Notes: generated by a model from the letters alone, not told the origin. 64,000 bases of DNA from an uncultured bacterium (GCA_938024995.1 CALJDU010000040.1:32110-96109); one strand, 5' to 3'; positions 48,041-57,355 are shown, counted from the first letter of the stretch. Numbers and translations are program-made.

Positions 48041-49384
48041 CTAGGCGAGCAGTTCCGTGAACGCCCCGCGGGAGTGCGCGGCTGCGCCGAAGGAGGTCAT
48101 CGGAGATCCCACGGCGTTGCCGGCGGTCTGGAAGGCGTCGGCGACGCAGCGCTCTCGCTGGCCATAGCGCACGCGACGACCGGACCGGAGGCGGCCACCT
48201 GCGGAGCCGAGCAAGACCACTGGGATGTTGTTCTGACGATTGTGGTTGTTGCCGCCGCGCGCGGGGTTGGGGCAACGCCCTTGCGTGTTGAGCCACATGA
48301 GAACGGACTGGTCCGCCACCGACCCGTCGCCGAGCGGCGCGGCTTCCAGCTGACGCCAGATGGTTCGCACGACCTCTGCCCGCCACAGGTGTACCTTGAC
48401 GAGGACCTCGTAGCGCGCTGGGTTGCCAATGTTGTGCGTGATCCCGTTGTGCAGCGTTTGCGTGCTGCTGATCGGAGCGAAGTCGTAGATCGGCTGAGCG
48501 GGGTCGTCCCCCACACCGCAACCCATAAACGCCCCCACCCGCGTCACGCCACACGCGATGCCGAGTCCAAAGATCCGAGCGAGGCTCATCATCACGTCCG
48601 GGTTGACCCGCTGGGAGAACGGGATCGGCTCGTCTGGGTACTCCTCACCCAGGCACGCGTCGTCGACATCGAGCGCGTTGGTCGTCTCGATCTCCAGTTC
48701 GCGGATCGAGGTGAGGTACTGATCCATGGAAGCGCGCTCAGGTCCCGCGAGGCGGGACGACGTCCGCGTAATGTCCTGCGAGATCGCATCAAGAACGCTT
48801 TGGCGACGCCGAACGCGCGCGAGTCGCTCGGCTTCAGAGGCTGTTGTATCGCCAAAGAGCGACTCCAGCGCGCGTGCCGGGTGCGCGATCACGGGGTAGC
48901 GCGCGCCAGCACGGTCGGCCGACGCGTTCGGCGTCCGGAGACGCGTGACGCCGTACGGGTAGCTCAGGTTGATCGAACGGCTTGAGCCATCTCCAGCGAG
49001 GTCTTGAGCGACCTTGCGATCGATACTGACCCCGTTCGGTCCCCGCTTCGCTCCTCCGCTAGCCGTCAGGAAAGACTGGTAGTTCCCGTGGATCCCGCGG
49101 TTGTGCGGGTTGTAGGTGTCCTCGATAATGCTGGTGATGCCGAGGAGGTCCGCGAGCGGGTGGTCGTCATAGGCCCACGACCAGTCTTCGCCTTCGCCCT
49201 GGGCGAGCTCGAACGGCATGCTGTTGGCGGCTCCGAAGACGAGCAGACAGCGGTCGTCCGGCGACTGTCCATGGACCTGGGACGCGAGCCGTCCACCAAG
49301 CGACGAGAGAAGGAGAGACCCACCGGTCAGTCCGCAGAGCTGTAAAAAGCGCCGGCGCTTTACATCATGCTTCATCGCCATCAT
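48041..49384 (-). CDS. DUF1552 protein with Tat-type signal
   Basis: 447 residues. Tat-like signal KRRRFLQLCGLTGG (residues about 9-22), so it is exported folded. The body follows the DUF1552 family common in Planctomycetes and Myxococcota (for example HNRGIHGNYQSFL, VVLLGSAGGRLRSGR). Function unknown; it is usually paired with a DUF1592-type protein, as here. The start overlaps the upstream stop (ATGA). Confidence 0.88.
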   Translation of the reverse strand: MMAMKHDVKRRRFLQLCGLTGGSLLLSSLGGRLASQVHGQSPDDRCLLVFGAANSMPFELAQGEGEDWSWAYDDHPLADLLGITSIIEDTYNPHNRGIHGNYQSFLTASGGAKRGPNGVSIDRKVAQDLAGDGSSRSINLSYPYGVTRLRTPNASADRAGARYPVIAHPARALESLFGDTTASEAERLARVRRRQSVLDAISQDITRTSSRLAGPERASMDQYLTSIRELEIETTNALDVDDACLGEEYPDEPIPFSQRVNPDVMMSLARIFGLGIACGVTRVGAFMGCGVGDDPAQPIYDFAPISSTQTLHNGITHNIGNPARYEVLVKVHLWRAEVVRTIWRQLEAAPLGDGSVADQSVLMWLNTQGRCPNPARGGNNHNRQNNIPVVLLGSAGGRLRSGRRVRYGQRERCVADAFQTAGNAVGSPMTSFGAAAHSRGAFTELLA

Positions 49385-51660
49385 TCCTCTCCTTCATCTG
49401 CCGCGTCGGTCGCTTCGCCCAAATCGGCTCCGGGGATCGCGCTTCGCTCGATAAAGCGCTCGGACGCGACATGTCGAACGAGCATTTCTCGAATGTCGCC
49501 GCTGGGGTCGAACGCGATGCAATCGTCGTCCCGTTCTTCACCATCCATGAAGTGAATAAGGTGCTCGGCGAAGCACTCCTGTGCTTGCGGCGCGGTCGCG
49601 ATCGCCGAGACCAGTTCGACCGCGTTGTCGACGCGCTGCGACCCGTCTGCGAGGAAGAGCTGCCCAGTGGTGTCGATCGGAAGACCCTGCTCTTCTTCAC
49701 GCGCGCGGCCCATCGGATCGAAGGCCTCGAACGGGTAGCCGGTGGGATCGATGTAGTCGTGACAGCTCGCGCACACCGCCGACGCACGGTGCTCTTCCAA
49801 GCGATCGCGCTGCGTCGTGGGACCGCTTGGGTCCTCACGCGGTAGATCGTCGTCGATGTCGGGCGGAGGATCAGGGATCGTCGCGCACAAGAGCTCGGTC
49901 TGAAGCTCCACGCTCCGAAGCACCACGCTAGTGGTGTCGTCGTGACCCGCTTGGAGCAGATAGGCGCCGTGCATCAACGCGCCCGCGCGCCCCTCCGTGT
50001 CGACCTTGACCCAACCTTCCTCGTGCTCGGTCGGAAAGCCATAGAACGCCGCCAGCTCTGGTGAGACCACCGTGTACGGCGCGGACATGATCGCTTCATA
50101 GGTCCCGCCCTCTTCCCAGAGCACATGCGCGATGAACCGACGTTGCTCCTCGACCATGGCGTCGCGGATCTCGTCGGTGAGGTCGGGGAACAGCTCCGCG
50201 TTCTTCGCCACGACCTTCGCGCTCTCGGAGTGGAGGTACTCGCTGAAGAAGCGCTGGACGCTCTCGCCTGACTCGGCCGCTTCAAGGAGACGCCGCGCGT
50301 GACGCTCCCGTTCTGCGGAGTCGTAGAGGAGCTCGTCTTCGGCCGCCGCGAGCAGCTGCGCGTCGGGTGGCCCATCCGAGATCGCGAAGCTGATCGCGGA
50401 CGCGATCTCGTAGTGCGTGAGCTTTTCGCCATCGCCCACTTCAGAACGATAGAGCGTGTTGGGCGACATCAAGAGAACCTCGGTCACCATCTTGAGCGCT
50501 TCCTCAGACCCGAACTCCTCGGTGTTCTCGTTCAACAAAGAGACGTAGCGATCCGTCTCCTCTGCGGTGGCTGGCCGCCGGAAGAGGTGCCCCACGAGTG
50601 TCTCGATGATGAGCGCGTTGCACTCGACGCCGCTCTCGATCCGAATCGAGTCAATGGTCAGGTACGAACCGCTCTCGCCCGGCCCCATCCCATCCGCCAC
50701 GGCTTGGTTCGTCGGGACGAGCAGGAGCCGGTCGTAGTCCGCGGTCGCTTCAAAAGCGATCGACTTGTACTCCCAGTCGCGGTTGTCGATGAGCTCGCTC
50801 CGCGCCAAGAAGTCGACCCCCGGCAGCATCGCGATCGCATTGGAGTCGACGTACGCGTCCTCGGCTGGCGTCTCGGTCTCCGTCTGGATCCCGAAGACGT
50901 AGAAGTAGCCAGGCGCGTGCAAACGGTCGCTCCCGACGGTGGAGAGGTCCATTGCGTAGCTCGCGAAGTGCAACGTGTGCGAGCTGCCCGCGACGAGGAC
51001 CGAATCCAACTTCAGCCCGATCACTCGTTGCGGATCGGCCACCGAGTTGCTCTGAGCACCCGAATGCGGGCCGTCGATCACGGGTTGCTGGCTGACATGA
51101 GTCGGCGGGTCGGTGAAGAAGCCGATTGGGCCGGCCGGCAAGAAGACGGTGGTGTTGTCCGGGAACGCACCTGCGTATCGGCCGTAGCCAGTCCTCGCGC
51201 CATCGCGGGGAGAGCTGAAGTCCGCAAGAACGGAGTTCGCTCCTGCGCAACCCACCTCGTCAACGATGCGCGTTACGACCTCGTCGCTGATCTCTCCCAT
51301 GGTGTTGAGCAGGTCCTCCACATGGGGGGTGGTCATCCCTAGGGTGCCAGCCTCACCTGTGAACCGCGTCGCAAGCTGCAGCGTATCGGTGTACTCCGCA
51401 CTTGGCTTCACCGAATCGGGGAGGAGGGGAGCCAACGCCCGGTCGAGCTGGGTCGGTGCAAGTCGGCGCAAGCGCGGCGGCAGTGCATCACAATGCAGCG
51501 TTTCTCCCGTTTCTCCAGGGGATTCGCCACCTCGACCAGTCCCCCCACGCTCGAACTCATCGAACTCGTCCTCTGTCGCAAAGGGGTCCGCGATATCGCC
51601 TGTGCAGCCCGCCATGAGCGCGGCCAGCACAAGCACATCCCAAATTTTGTTTCGCACCAC
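49381..51660 (-). CDS. DUF1592/DUF1588-type lipoprotein with a single CxxCH motif
   Basis: 759 residues. Lipobox MAGC at about residue 19. An inserted beta-rich region (about 150-345) resembles a jelly-roll carbohydrate-binding module. Then come the DUF1592-like helical region (LVGHLFRRPATAEETDRYVSLL), the DUF1588-like segment and CASCHD (CxxCH, about residue 647), which may bind haem covalently. The C-terminus carries a DUF1585-like tail. The GTG at 51660 has TACTTT ending 6 nt upstream. It is translated ahead of its DUF1552 partner; order 1592 then 1552. Confidence 0.83.
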   Translation of the reverse strand: MVRNKIWDVLVLAALMAGCTGDIADPFATEDEFDEFERGGTGRGGESPGETGETLHCDALPPRLRRLAPTQLDRALAPLLPDSVKPSAEYTDTLQLATRFTGEAGTLGMTTPHVEDLLNTMGEISDEVVTRIVDEVGCAGANSVLADFSSPRDGARTGYGRYAGAFPDNTTVFLPAGPIGFFTDPPTHVSQQPVIDGPHSGAQSNSVADPQRVIGLKLDSVLVAGSSHTLHFASYAMDLSTVGSDRLHAPGYFYVFGIQTETETPAEDAYVDSNAIAMLPGVDFLARSELIDNRDWEYKSIAFEATADYDRLLLVPTNQAVADGMGPGESGSYLTIDSIRIESGVECNALIIETLVGHLFRRPATAEETDRYVSLLNENTEEFGSEEALKMVTEVLLMSPNTLYRSEVGDGEKLTHYEIASAISFAISDGPPDAQLLAAAEDELLYDSAERERHARRLLEAAESGESVQRFFSEYLHSESAKVVAKNAELFPDLTDEIRDAMVEEQRRFIAHVLWEEGGTYEAIMSAPYTVVSPELAAFYGFPTEHEEGWVKVDTEGRAGALMHGAYLLQAGHDDTTSVVLRSVELQTELLCATIPDPPPDIDDDLPREDPSGPTTQRDRLEEHRASAVCASCHDYIDPTGYPFEAFDPMGRAREEEQGLPIDTTGQLFLADGSQRVDNAVELVSAIATAPQAQECFAEHLIHFMDGEERDDDCIAFDPSGDIREMLVRHVASERFIERSAIPGADLGEATDAADEGEE

Positions 51661-51666
51661 GGGGTT

Positions 51667-51672
51667 AAAGTA
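51667..51672 (-). promoter_or_regulatory. -10 hexamer 6 nt upstream of GTG (leaderless)
   Basis: TACTTT on the minus strand ends 6 nt before GTG 51660. No Shine-Dalgarno. Confidence 0.4.
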
Positions 51673-51738
51673 CCTACTGCGGAGAAATTTACATCAAACA
51701 GTTCACAACGAACCCGCAGCGTCGTCCCACCCTGTTCA

Positions 51739-52434
51739 TCAGTCCATTTCGCGACGCGCGCGCCAGATCTGCAAACCGTCTTGGCTGGCATCACAGGAAG
51801 CGAGGTGCAGGGTCTTGATCTGATGGGTCTGGCTGCGCCCGAACCGCGTGTCGCTCCCCGCAGTGAGACAAAGCTCCTGCGCCGAAACATGGCGAATCCG
51901 GCCGTCTTCACCAAACGCGAGCGCTTGACGATCGCCGCCATCGCACGCCTCAAGACCGACCGCGGCACCATCGGCGACGCTCGCGACCGTCGCGCACACA
52001 TCAAAGCGAGGCATGTACAACGCGTTCGACGCGAACCGCGATGAGTCGAACACCTGATCCGAACCCAGCTCCCCGCGGTAGCTGTAGCAAGTGTGCGCCT
52101 GAAGACCTCGCGATGGATCGACGTTGCGGTTCCCGCCAGCGATGTCGATGCAATAGTTGTTGGTGGTCGCGTCTCCCTTGTCGGCGAGCGCGATCTCGAC
52201 GTCGTTCGGACCAGCGGCTTGCGCTTCGGTCGGCGCGGCGGCGTTCTTGGTCGGCGGCTCGGCCGGACGCGCAGGCTCGACGGGTCGCGTGGGCTCCGCC
52301 GCCTCGACGGCTTCAGCCGAGGGCGCTTCGTTTGCTTGTGTCGGTCCAGTCGCTTCGGGCTCGCTTCGGTCGCAACCCATCGCGAACGCGAACAGCACCA
52401 TGCACGTGATCGAGAGACTTGAGAATTTCATCAT
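51739..52434 (-). CDS. Ricin-type beta-trefoil-like lipoprotein
   Basis: 231 residues. Lipobox MGC near residue 19, a Pro/Ala/Glu-rich linker to about residue 85, then a domain with NNYCIDIAGG, GLQAHTCYSYRG, DVCATVASVADGAAVGLEACDGG and ELCLTAG, repeating the C-x-D ... L-x-x-C spacing of ricin B-type lectin repeats. A QxW motif is only partly evident, so carbohydrate binding is likely rather than proven. It lies between the two DUF1552/DUF1592 pairs on the same strand. Confidence 0.65.
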   Translation of the reverse strand: MMKFSSLSITCMVLFAFAMGCDRSEPEATGPTQANEAPSAEAVEAAEPTRPVEPARPAEPPTKNAAAPTEAQAAGPNDVEIALADKGDATTNNYCIDIAGGNRNVDPSRGLQAHTCYSYRGELGSDQVFDSSRFASNALYMPRFDVCATVASVADGAAVGLEACDGGDRQALAFGEDGRIRHVSAQELCLTAGSDTRFGRSQTHQIKTLHLASCDASQDGLQIWRARREMD

Positions 52435-52482
52435 GTCCGCCACCGTGGACGAACGACTGGGGAATGAAAAGCACCGTTCGCA

Positions 52483-54141
52483 TCAGAGCCGCAGGGTCAC
52501 GAAGTCCTCGGCCACCACGATCTGCCGAATCAACGAAACCAAGCTGTCGTCTCCGCTCGCCATCCACGCCTCGAACAGCTCGTCGATCGCCTCTTCGTCG
52601 ACGGCTCCCGGGAGGAGGTCGCGTCGCACCGCGTTGCGGTACCACAACTCGGTCATGCAGCGCCGCGCTTGTTGGCTCGCCGCCATGCGTGCGCCCAAGG
52701 TCGCGGGATCGCGGACCACGCCCTCGACGTCGCCGACGGGGTAAAGATCGAACTCGCTTCCCAGCCAATCGTTGCTCGGGTCGTAGAGGTTGGAGTCCAC
52801 GTCAAACCGCTGAAGCGCGGCACCGTAGTTGTCGAAGACGTGATGGCACGTCGCACACGGGCTCGTCGCGTGCACTTCGAACACGTCTACTGGGTCGACC
52901 GCATCTTCAGGGAGCGCGGCGTCGGGAAGATCTTCGGGCAGCTCTCCGCACAGGAGCTTCTCCACGATGAACTCGCCGCGATTGATGAAGCTCGGGGTCG
53001 GGCTCGAGGTGTGGGACGCGATCACGGCGCGAAGCCCGAGCACGCCGAAGGGCTCCATGGACGTCGTCTCGTCGGCGTGCTCCACCTCGACCTGCCCTTC
53101 ATACAAGTCGCCAAACGGACGCGCGTCTCGAACCCACGTCGCGAGGTAGGCGCGCAGCTTCCTGAGCGCCGCCGCGTCGACGTCTTCACGGATATCGAGC
53201 CAGCCGATCAACGTGTTGACGATCCCGTTCACGCTCGCGTCGTTCGTGAGGTGCGCGTTGGCGTACTCAAGCCGAGCCGTCGAAGAGGTGAGCTCCGCTT
53301 CCGCCGCTCGGAGGCTCGCGTCCGGCGGCGAACCCACGAGGAAGAACGAGAGGCGGTTGGCGATCTCATGCGGGAGGAGTGGACGCTCTTGTTCTTCTTC
53401 GCCATCTGCGACCTCTCCCACTTCGCCCCGCTCGACGAGGAGCAGAAACTTAGGCGCGAGGGTCGCGAGCTGCGCAACGCTTCGGATGCGCATCCGCAGG
53501 AAGAACAGCTTTGTCGCGTCGAGCTCCGGATCCAGCGCGGCCGACTCGATCTCGCCGCCGATGAGGGTCTCGGTCTCCGTGAGGAGCTCGGTCAGGCGTT
53601 CTTGGTCGCTCGCGTCAAAGGTCTCGCGGTAGGCGCTGCGCATGAGCCGCTCACCGAACAGGCGCGCGCACTCCGCTTCCGTTTGGTCGCCACACTCCAG
53701 GCGCGTCCGCGCATCCTCAAGCTCGCCTGCGGTCAGCGCGTCGGCCGCGGTTGAGGCGAGCTGCGCGAACGTCGTGAGGGAGAGCTGCGACACCGACTGT
53801 TGGTTGGCGGCGTTGAACAGCCCCTGCGACTCCTGTTCTGGCGCGAGGGTGATGCCTGAGAGGGCGGCCGCTTCTTCCTCCGTCAGCGCCAGCACCTGCT
53901 CCACCGCTGTGCGGAACTCGGTGTTGGTCACGCGCGCGAGCGGCGAGTACCGATCATCAGACGCCTGCGGGATGAAGCTTGGCTCCTCTTCCTCAGGAAC
54001 GCGACCCTCGCCTTCGCCAGGCGTGTGGCCTTCCGGTACGTCTGGAACCGAACCCGTCGGCTCGGCGATTTCACCAGAGCATGAGGAGATGGTGAGCGCG
54101 AGGAGAAGCGCAGATCCGCGTACGTACATGGTCGAGCTCAC
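52483..54141 (-). CDS. DUF1592/DUF1588-type lipoprotein with a CxxCH motif
   Basis: 552 residues. Lipoprotein signal ending at SSC near residue 21. It contains a DUF1592-like region (ERLMRSAYRETFDASDQERLTELL), the DUF1588-like HEIANRLSFFLVGSPPDASL and FVVEKLLCGE-type segment (here FIVEKLLCGELP), then CATCHH (about residue 432), a putative haem-binding site. GTG 54141 overlaps the DUF1552 stop; an ATG at 54129 is an alternative start. It lacks the inserted jelly-roll of its paralogue at 49381. Confidence 0.82.
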   Translation of the reverse strand: MSSTMYVRGSALLLALTISSCSGEIAEPTGSVPDVPEGHTPGEGEGRVPEEEEPSFIPQASDDRYSPLARVTNTEFRTAVEQVLALTEEEAAALSGITLAPEQESQGLFNAANQQSVSQLSLTTFAQLASTAADALTAGELEDARTRLECGDQTEAECARLFGERLMRSAYRETFDASDQERLTELLTETETLIGGEIESAALDPELDATKLFFLRMRIRSVAQLATLAPKFLLLVERGEVGEVADGEEEQERPLLPHEIANRLSFFLVGSPPDASLRAAEAELTSSTARLEYANAHLTNDASVNGIVNTLIGWLDIREDVDAAALRKLRAYLATWVRDARPFGDLYEGQVEVEHADETTSMEPFGVLGLRAVIASHTSSPTPSFINRGEFIVEKLLCGELPEDLPDAALPEDAVDPVDVFEVHATSPCATCHHVFDNYGAALQRFDVDSNLYDPSNDWLGSEFDLYPVGDVEGVVRDPATLGARMAASQQARRCMTELWYRNAVRRDLLPGAVDEEAIDELFEAWMASGDDSLVSLIRQIVVAEDFVTLRL

Positions 54142-55493
54142 GAGACCACCTCCTTGAGGAGCTTCTCGATCGGACCATTGTTGAGCGCGGCCCCGCGGTA
54201 CACGCCGCTCCCGTTGTAGCCCCCGAAACGCGCGGTCGGCGCGAACAGACCCTGCGCCAAGGTCACGAAGAGCTCGTTATTGCTATGGCCGGTGCAGTCG
54301 AAGTGCATCCCCGTGTTGAGGTTCGCGTTGCGGCCCGCGACGATGAACTGCGGGTAGCCTTGTCGCGTCCCGTGCGTGTTGTTCGACATCGCGCTCGTGA
54401 AGAGGATCACGGTGTTGTCGAGGAGCGTGTCGCCGCCGACGTCCGGGGTCTCCGCGAGTCGGTCGATGAGATCCGCGAGGAGCTCCAGGCGCCACCGATA
54501 CACGAGCGACTGAACCATCGCTCCAACCGTCCCGTTGTTATGAGAAGGGTTGTGATAGCTCCGGCCCAACGCGGTACGCACCGCGCCGCTCCGATCCGGT
54601 GACTCGGCGAAGAGGAACTGGTGTCGTTGCGAGCCGGAGAAGGCGTACGCGATGCTCGAGGTCAGGTCACACCCGATCATGTTGTAGATCGCGGTGAACA
54701 TCTGACGAACGCCCGCCTCCGTCGCGCCATTGTTGGACGAAGAGTCCGGCTGTTCGCAGACAAGGTCGGCTCGAAGCTCGAGCTCACGAGCGACCGCGTC
54801 GACGCTCGACGCATAACCGTCCAGCATGGTCGCCGCGTTCGCGTTGACGAGCTGAGGACGGATGGTCTGGAGCTGCCGCTGCACCTGCTCCATGACGAGG
54901 GCTTGGGTCTGCAGGTCGACCAACGACGTCGCGCCAAAGAGCGAGGAGTAAACCGCTCTCGGGGATCCCAATCCGCCGAGCTTCGCGCCATCAGTTCCGT
55001 ACGAGAACGACCCTCCGATTCGCACGTGTGGGTAGACCCGGTCTCGCAGACCGTAGTCGCCGCTCAAGAACTCACCGATGTGAACGTCGATGGAAGGATG
55101 GTCGTGCCGGATGCCTGACGAGCGTCCACCTCGACCACGGCTCCCAGTGAGCGCTTGCGCGTTGACCGCGAAGTGCGCGGCGCTTCCTCCCAGGACGGCA
55201 CGGCTCCGTTGCCACACTCCGGTGATCACGGCCATGTGAGCTTGGTGACGCGCCATCGGCGCCAGCACCCACTCAAAGTGCTCCTCAGACAACGCGAAGT
55301 CGCCGCTCTCCGAGGTCATCCACTGACCCGTGCGATCTCCCCCATGTGGGCTGAGCCCATAGTGGTCGACAAAGGTGATGAGGCGCAGTGGCTTTCTGGA
55401 CGGATCCTGAGCCCCCAGCGGGTTGAAGCTCCATGCCGAAGCCACACCGGCGGATGCCATTGCGAGGAATTTTCGTCTTGAGTGGTTTGTCAC
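54138..55493 (-). CDS. DUF1552 protein with Tat signal
   Basis: 451 residues. Twin-arginine signal SRRKFLAMASAGVASA near the N-terminus and the DUF1552 core (RLITFVDHYGLSPHGG, DHPSIDVHIGEFLSGDYGLR, NTVILFTSAMSNNTHGTRQGYP). GTG 55493 precedes the signal and overlaps a possible 26-residue upstream ORF by GTGA. Order is 1552 then 1592, the reverse of the pair at 48041-51660. Confidence 0.85.
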   Translation of the reverse strand: MTNHSRRKFLAMASAGVASAWSFNPLGAQDPSRKPLRLITFVDHYGLSPHGGDRTGQWMTSESGDFALSEEHFEWVLAPMARHQAHMAVITGVWQRSRAVLGGSAAHFAVNAQALTGSRGRGGRSSGIRHDHPSIDVHIGEFLSGDYGLRDRVYPHVRIGGSFSYGTDGAKLGGLGSPRAVYSSLFGATSLVDLQTQALVMEQVQRQLQTIRPQLVNANAATMLDGYASSVDAVARELELRADLVCEQPDSSSNNGATEAGVRQMFTAIYNMIGCDLTSSIAYAFSGSQRHQFLFAESPDRSGAVRTALGRSYHNPSHNNGTVGAMVQSLVYRWRLELLADLIDRLAETPDVGGDTLLDNTVILFTSAMSNNTHGTRQGYPQFIVAGRNANLNTGMHFDCTGHSNNELFVTLAQGLFAPTARFGGYNGSGVYRGAALNNGPIEKLLKEVVS

Positions 55494-55570
55494 TGAATGC
55501 GGTCCCAGTTCAGACAATAGCCGCCAAAAGGCTGTTGTTGCTTCTTACAGAAGCACACGAAGCGCATCAT
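55490..55570 (-). CDS. Possible 26-residue leader ORF coupled to DUF1552 gene
   Basis: ATG ATG at 55570-55565 opens a frame reading MMRFVCFCKK, then QQQPFGGYCLNWDRIQ, whose TGA overlaps the DUF1552 GTG (GTGA). Three cysteines in 26 residues. A hairpin (TGCTTCT-TAC-AGAAGCA, 55539-55555) lies inside it. It could be a leader peptide or a short coupled protein; chance cannot be excluded. Confidence 0.4.
   Translation of the reverse strand: MMRFVCFCKKQQQPFGGYCLNWDRIQ
55539..55555. promoter_or_regulatory. Perfect 7-bp hairpin in the leader ORF
   Basis: TGCTTCT and AGAAGCA flank TAC. No U-run follows on either strand, so a simple terminator is unlikely. It may influence coupling to the downstream gene. 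Confidence 0.4.
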
Positions 55571-55638
55571 CGCCACCCCCAAGGGTCTTTTCGCAAGTAT
55601 CACCTGAGCGACTTCGAACACAAACCGCGCGGCTCGAA

Positions 55639-56229
55639 CTAAAACGCTGCCGCGATGCTGACCGAACCGAGCCCGGCGCGGACGGAGATGTGCGCCTGCT
55701 CTGCCCTGCGAACGATACGTACCGTGAACAGCGTCGTGGTCACCACCATCGCGAGCGCCGCGACCGCCGATCCCGCGAGCAGAATCACGCCGCCTCCGTC
55801 GACGTTGAGGGTGAAGACAAACGGAGTGAGCGCGATCCCGCCCGCCAGTACGCCCAGCGCGCTCGCGGCGACCGCACGCCCGAACTGGATGGGGCGAACT
55901 GTGCGACCGAGGAGTACGCCCGTGCTGAGCGCGAGCGTCATTGTGACCGCGGGGAGTAATGTGACGAGCGCGATGCCAACCCCACCGCTCACGCGCGTTG
56001 AGTAGATGCCGCCGACGGTTCCCGCGACGATCGCGGCGCCCACCACAAACCCAAGCGTGGCGCCGCCGGCGACCCGTCGACGGAAGGTGCGGCGGGTGGT
56101 TGGGTCTTCGAGCGTGAGTTCGGGCGCTTGCTCCAATGGATCCGCGATTTGCGCAGAGGCCGACAGAATCGAACAGAGGCAGCCGAGAAAAGCCGCGAGG
56201 GCGAGGAGTCGAGTGAAGCCGGCAGACAT
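55639..56229 (-). CDS. Polytopic envelope protein, tandem paralogue 1
   Basis: 196 residues with a signal or anchor (LLALAAFLGCLCSILSA), then LTLEDPTTRRTFRRRVAGGATLGFVVGA and a series of hydrophobic segments (about four). The end SVRAGLGSVSIAAAF resembles a terminal amphipathic strand. It is about half identical by eye to the gene at 56307-56936, so the pair arose by duplication. No known family. Confidence 0.65.
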   Translation of the reverse strand: MSAGFTRLLALAAFLGCLCSILSASAQIADPLEQAPELTLEDPTTRRTFRRRVAGGATLGFVVGAAIVAGTVGGIYSTRVSGGVGIALVTLLPAVTMTLALSTGVLLGRTVRPIQFGRAVAASALGVLAGGIALTPFVFTLNVDGGGVILLAGSAVAALAMVVTTTLFTVRIVRRAEQAHISVRAGLGSVSIAAAF

Positions 56230-56306
56230 GTTTACATCGCACACATTTGAGATTCGATGGGAAGTCGCCTCTTCAAGCGGCTCGCGAAGCGCCCTCAAGC
56301 GGGCTG

Positions 56307-56936
56307 CTAGAACTCCGCGGCCAGGCTGACGTAACCGAGCCCCGCCCGGACCGACATTCGTGACCGCTCCGCTCGGCGCGCAAAACGCACTGTGAACAAG
56401 GTCGTGGTGATCATCATCGCGAGCGCCGCGACGGAGGTCCCCGCCAGCAGGATCGCGCCCCCGCCATCGACGCTAATCGTGATGAAGAACGGGGACAGTA
56501 CGATCCCGCCCGCCAAGACTCCGAGCGCGGCGGCGCCAAGCGCGCGCGCGTACTTGAGCGGGCGGACGGTGCGTCCAAAGAGCGCACCGGTGCTCATCCC
56601 GAGCGTCATCGTTAGCGCAGGCCCGATAAAGAACAGCGGGATCGCAGCGGCGAGGGAGACTCGGTCCAAGCTCAGCGCTCCGATGACCAACCCCGCGGTG
56701 ACCCCGGCGCCCACGACGATGCCGAGCGTCACGCCGCCCGCGACCCTCCGGCGGAACGTGCGACGCGTGGCCGGGTCTTCGAGCGTCAGCTGTAACGCGG
56801 ACGACTCGAGTCTGGGTTCCTCGCCGGCGGCGCCGCCCGGGGCGAACTGTGCCGAAGTCGAGAAGGCCGGAGAGACGCAGGCGACAAACGCTGAGAGCGC
56901 GAGAAGCGAAGAGAGGCGAGATGAACCCATAAGCAT
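56307..56936 (-). CDS. Polytopic envelope protein, tandem paralogue 2
   Basis: 209 residues. Signal peptide, an acidic linker, then LTLEDPATRRTFRRRVAGGVTLGIVVGA and hydrophobic segments, ending SVRAGLGYVSLAAEF. These three blocks match paralogue 1 nearly residue for residue. Starts at 56936 (ATG) or 56930 (ATG) are both possible. It is transcribed ahead of paralogue 1. Function unknown. Confidence 0.65.
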   Translation of the reverse strand: MLMGSSRLSSLLALSAFVACVSPAFSTSAQFAPGGAAGEEPRLESSALQLTLEDPATRRTFRRRVAGGVTLGIVVGAGVTAGLVIGALSLDRVSLAAAIPLFFIGPALTMTLGMSTGALFGRTVRPLKYARALGAAALGVLAGGIVLSPFFITISVDGGGAILLAGTSVAALAMMITTTLFTVRFARRAERSRMSVRAGLGYVSLAAEF

Positions 56937-57235
56937 GCTTACAAGGGTACGCGCAGCGGGCTCGTTTGATGACTCGCGGGCAACTCGCCGGCAGAGCAGC
57001 ACTTCACCGCGTCAGGGTCGCCGTCACGAACCGCTCGTTGAAAACAACTCGCGAGCGCATCCGCTTGGTGCGGTGTGTGACGGCGAGTTGAGTCGGAGCG
57101 TTGTGATTGACGGGGGTGAGCTCTCGAGCGCGCTCAAGGACCTACGCAGCCAAGAAGAGCCTGGTCGTGTTTCGCGCGCTTCGTACATCGATGCCGCGTT
57201 CCCAACGGCGACGTAGGTGATCTCGTGAAAGGGCT

Positions 57236-57306
57236 GGAAACGAAAGAGACGAGAGGCGAAGCCGACCGTCTGCCGTTTTCGACATTCGGGGAGCGCACGC
57301 GACCGT
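57236..57306. repeat. 71-bp direct repeat, copy 1, with nested hairpin
   Basis: Identical to 57356-57426. It contains nested stems: CGAAA (57241-57245) with TTTCG (57277-57281), AGACG (57247-57251) with CGTCT (57267-57271), and GGC (57255-57257) with GCC (57261-57263) around a GAA loop. May be a structured element or a dispersed repeat. Confidence 0.65.
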
Positions 57307-57355
57307 CTCGAAGGACTCCAGCACAACCTTGGCAAACGAGGACGGGCCCCGAGTC

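Noticed and set aside
52669..53754. 361-codon plus-strand frame opposite the DUF1592-type gene
   Set aside because: Arg/Val-rich shadow; the minus strand has a lipobox and CxxCH.
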